From JANRLJ01 sp034437895 (GTDB lineage Bacteria; Chloroflexota; Anaerolineae; Aggregatilineales; Phototrophicaceae), in contig DAOTTO010000014.1 in assembly GCA_034437895.1 (NCBI GenBank), positions 1-6,763 of the forward strand: a stretch of DNA of 6,763 nucleotides, written 5' to 3'. Under the pieces are notes generated by a model. The model saw only the letters and a program-made list of their open reading frames with translations. It had not been told where the DNA came from and ran no database searches. Shown piece by piece: positions 5,408 to 6,763 of the stretch. The stretch's first letter is position 1, and the number at the start of each line of letters is the position of its first letter. A program made the position numbers and the translations under genes.

Positions 5408-6340
5408 ATGCGCTCTTTTCTGTTGATTAGCTTTAATCGCTGGCTGATTGTTGTGTGGCTGGTGGCTGCTTCCATTACAGTTACAGCTCAAGCCACGCCG
5501 CTCCCAGAAGCGGAGTATTGGATACGCTTGCAGCAGACCGACTCCCTGTTGCAGCAAAGTCTTGCTAACGGCCTATCGGAGTCGGCTGCCGCGCAGATTA
5601 ATGCGATGTGGACGCGGGTGGAATCACTTACCTTGCCGGATGGGGAAACCTTAGCGATTGATGTCGATTGGCTGATGGTCGATGTTTCCCTCAGTGCCGA
5701 CGATTTACGCACTCTACAAACAAGGATTCAAGCGCTGCTGGCTTATCACGATGTACAGACCGCAGCAGCGCAAAATGCCGAATCGTCGCTGGCGGCGTTA
5801 GAGCGCATTTTGCAAGATGAACGCTTTCGCTATGAGCAAGAACCAGTGCCGCCTGAATCCCAACCTACAAATTCGCGGCCTTCCCCATCTGGCGGATTTA
5901 GCCCCGCCGCGCAGTTAGTCCTAATCATGATCGGCATTGGTCTGGTGATCGCCCTTCTAGTGAATTTCGCACGGGGGCTTCGCATCCAACGCGCCGCTTT
6001 ACTTCCCGATACTACGCCAGAAGATGATCCTGTAACATCGGCAGCCGCTTTAGAACGGGCGGCAGAATCGCAATCCACACAGGATTATCGCGCTGCCATT
6101 CGCTATTTGTATTTATCCAGCCTGCTCTTATTAGATGAGCGCGGCGTGATTGATTACGACCCTTCGCTGACGAACCGGGAGCATCTGGAACAAGTGCGTC
6201 CGCGCCGGGAAATCTTCGAGTTATTGAGCGCCATCGTCAGCCTGTTTGATCGCGTGTGGCACGGTTTCGCGCCAGTCGATGAAGCGCTGTATCAAGGCTT
6301 CCGCCAGCGGGTGGAACGCTTAGAAAAATTGGCAATATGA
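5408..6340 (+). CDS. DUF4129 domain-containing membrane protein
   Basis: The 310-residue protein has an N-terminal signal sequence (hydrophobic 5-25; likely cleavage after TAQA, residue 29), an extracytoplasmic helical region (about 30-145, rich in Gln, Ala and Leu), a Pro/Ser linker (146-165), one transmembrane helix (167-187) and a cytoplasmic C-terminal DUF4129 domain (about 212-305). The domain shows the expected DYRAAIRYLYLSSLLLLDERGVIDYDPSLTNREHL (226-260) and FDRVWHGF (280-287). Members are commonly encoded beside DUF4350, MoxR ATPase and DUF58 genes; biochemical function is unknown. ATG 5408 follows the preceding stop by 3 nt and has only a weak ribosome binding site, which suggests translational coupling. 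Whether the signal sequence is cleaved or stays as a second helix cannot be told by eye. The next gene in the cluster is separated by repeat copy C. Confidence 0.92.
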   Translation: MRSFLLISFNRWLIVVWLVAASITVTAQATPLPEAEYWIRLQQTDSLLQQSLANGLSESAAAQINAMWTRVESLTLPDGETLAIDVDWLMVDVSLSADDLRTLQTRIQALLAYHDVQTAAAQNAESSLAALERILQDERFRYEQEPVPPESQPTNSRPSPSGGFSPAAQLVLIMIGIGLVIALLVNFARGLRIQRAALLPDTTPEDDPVTSAAALERAAESQSTQDYRAAIRYLYLSSLLLLDERGVIDYDPSLTNREHLEQVRPRREIFELLSAIVSLFDRVWHGFAPVDEALYQGFRQRVERLEKLAI

Positions 6341-6370
6341 CCAACTTTGTAAATTTTTCCATCGTATCAA

Positions 6371-6469
6371 TCCCCACCCCTAAATCCCCTCCCCATTTCA
6401 TGGAGATGGGACATCAAATGCGTTTTACTCCCCCTCTCCAATGTTTGGAGAAGGGGGCGGGGGGTGAGG
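6371..6469 (-). repeat. Repeat copy C, inverted relative to A and B
   Basis: Read on the minus strand this is the same core: CCTCACCCCCCGCCCCC at one end and GGGGATTTAGGGGTGGGGA at the other, with an interior AAAACGCATTTGATGTCCC close to that of copy B. Hairpin 1 (plus strand arms 6430-6441 and 6445-6457) has a 3-nt loop and one extra base in an arm. Hairpin 2 (6386-6396 and 6400-6410) has two mismatches. The four-run G motif (complement of 6372-6394) is identical to copy B. I see no outer inverted repeat like those around A or B. It fills most of the 130-nt gap between the DUF4129 stop and the DUF4350 start and ends 1 nt before the ATG. Confidence 0.85.
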
Positions 6470-6470
6470 A

Positions 6471-6763
6471 ATGACCCGCGTTACAGATCGCCAGTGGCTC
6501 ATCATCGGCATGATCGGCGCGGTCATGGTCGCCATCATTTCTGCCGCAATCGCCCCCGCCCCACTTCCACCGCCCCTCAGCGCCCGTAGTGCCGACGAAA
6601 ATGGGGCTTTGGCCTTGCGGTTATGGCTGGAAGAAAGCGGCTATAGCGTCCAGCAGATGTCGGCAGATTCCGCGCTTGATTCGCTTGATGTATTATTCAT
6701 TTTGGGCGATAAGGTGTATTCGGATGTCGCCGCCCGTCGTATCCGCGATTGGGTGCAGCGCGG
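6471..6763 (+). CDS. DUF4350 domain-containing membrane protein, N-terminal 97 residues
   Basis: The frame begins at ATG 6471 and runs off the right edge. An in-frame TGA at 6465-6467 rules out a start further left, and the next in-frame ATG (6510) would remove part of the membrane segment. Residues 8-28 form a transmembrane helix (WLIIGMIGAVMVAIISAAIA), followed by a Pro-rich stretch and the DUF4350 opening: SARSADENGALALRLWLEESGYSV (37-60), DVLFILGD (73-80) and VAARRIRDWVQRG (86 onward). This resembles the family's pattern in which an amidotransferase-like fold begins with a 'gt.aLyelLee.Gy' helix and an LxxLVLG-type strand. Function is unknown. DUF4350 genes are typically found with DUF4129, MoxR and DUF58 genes, as here with DUF4129. 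The ribosome binding site is odd: the purine-rich GGGGGGTGAGGA directly abutting the ATG comes from repeat copy C. Confidence 0.85.
   Translation, partial: MTRVTDRQWLIIGMIGAVMVAIISAAIAPAPLPPPLSARSADENGALALRLWLEESGYSVQQMSADSALDSLDVLFILGDKVYSDVAARRIRDWVQR

Overview
The window looks like bacterial chromosome of moderate GC, most likely from a member of the Chloroflexota. That placement is inference. It rests on the linked GPDPase-type membrane protein, DUF4129 and DUF4350 genes, and on intergenic repeats built from 'CCCCTCTCC...GGAGAGGGG' hairpins and 'GGGGATTTAGGGGTGGGG' ends, which I associate with Chloroflexota and cyanobacterial genomes. No rRNA, tRNA or CRISPR array is visible.

Left arm (1-2815, minus strand): four co-oriented genes read leftwards: a DCC-family (DUF393) thiol-disulfide oxidoreductase-like protein, recF (DNA repair/replication ATPase), tmk (thymidylate kinase), and a start-complete but 3'-truncated gene that I do not recognise. 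Short gaps suggest co-transcription of at least tmk and the last gene. A perfect extended -10 element (TGGTATAAT) lies upstream of the DCC gene.

Middle (2816-4334): a gene-poor insertion zone. It holds two direct copies (A, B) of a double-hairpin repeat, each framed by a different outer inverted repeat, then a decayed IS982-like insertion sequence of about 1 kb. The transposase has two frameshifts, one exactly explained by an 8-bp tandem duplication, and apparent loss of two of the three catalytic acidic residues. The IS ends carry previously unmarked imperfect terminal inverted repeats.

Right arm (4332-6763, plus strand): a second perfect extended -10 (TGTTATAAT) drives a polytopic membrane protein of the GPDPase_memb type, followed 3 nt later by a DUF4129 protein, then a third repeat copy (C, inverted) and the start of a DUF4350 protein. 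In other bacteria DUF4129 and DUF4350 genes usually sit beside MoxR AAA+ ATPase and DUF58 genes, so a MoxR/DUF58 envelope-associated cluster probably continues to the right.

The main novelty is in the noncoding DNA. All insertions have piled up between two diverging extended -10 promoters, and the double-hairpin repeat shows paired base changes and an identical four-run G-quadruplex motif in two copies 3.2 kb apart.
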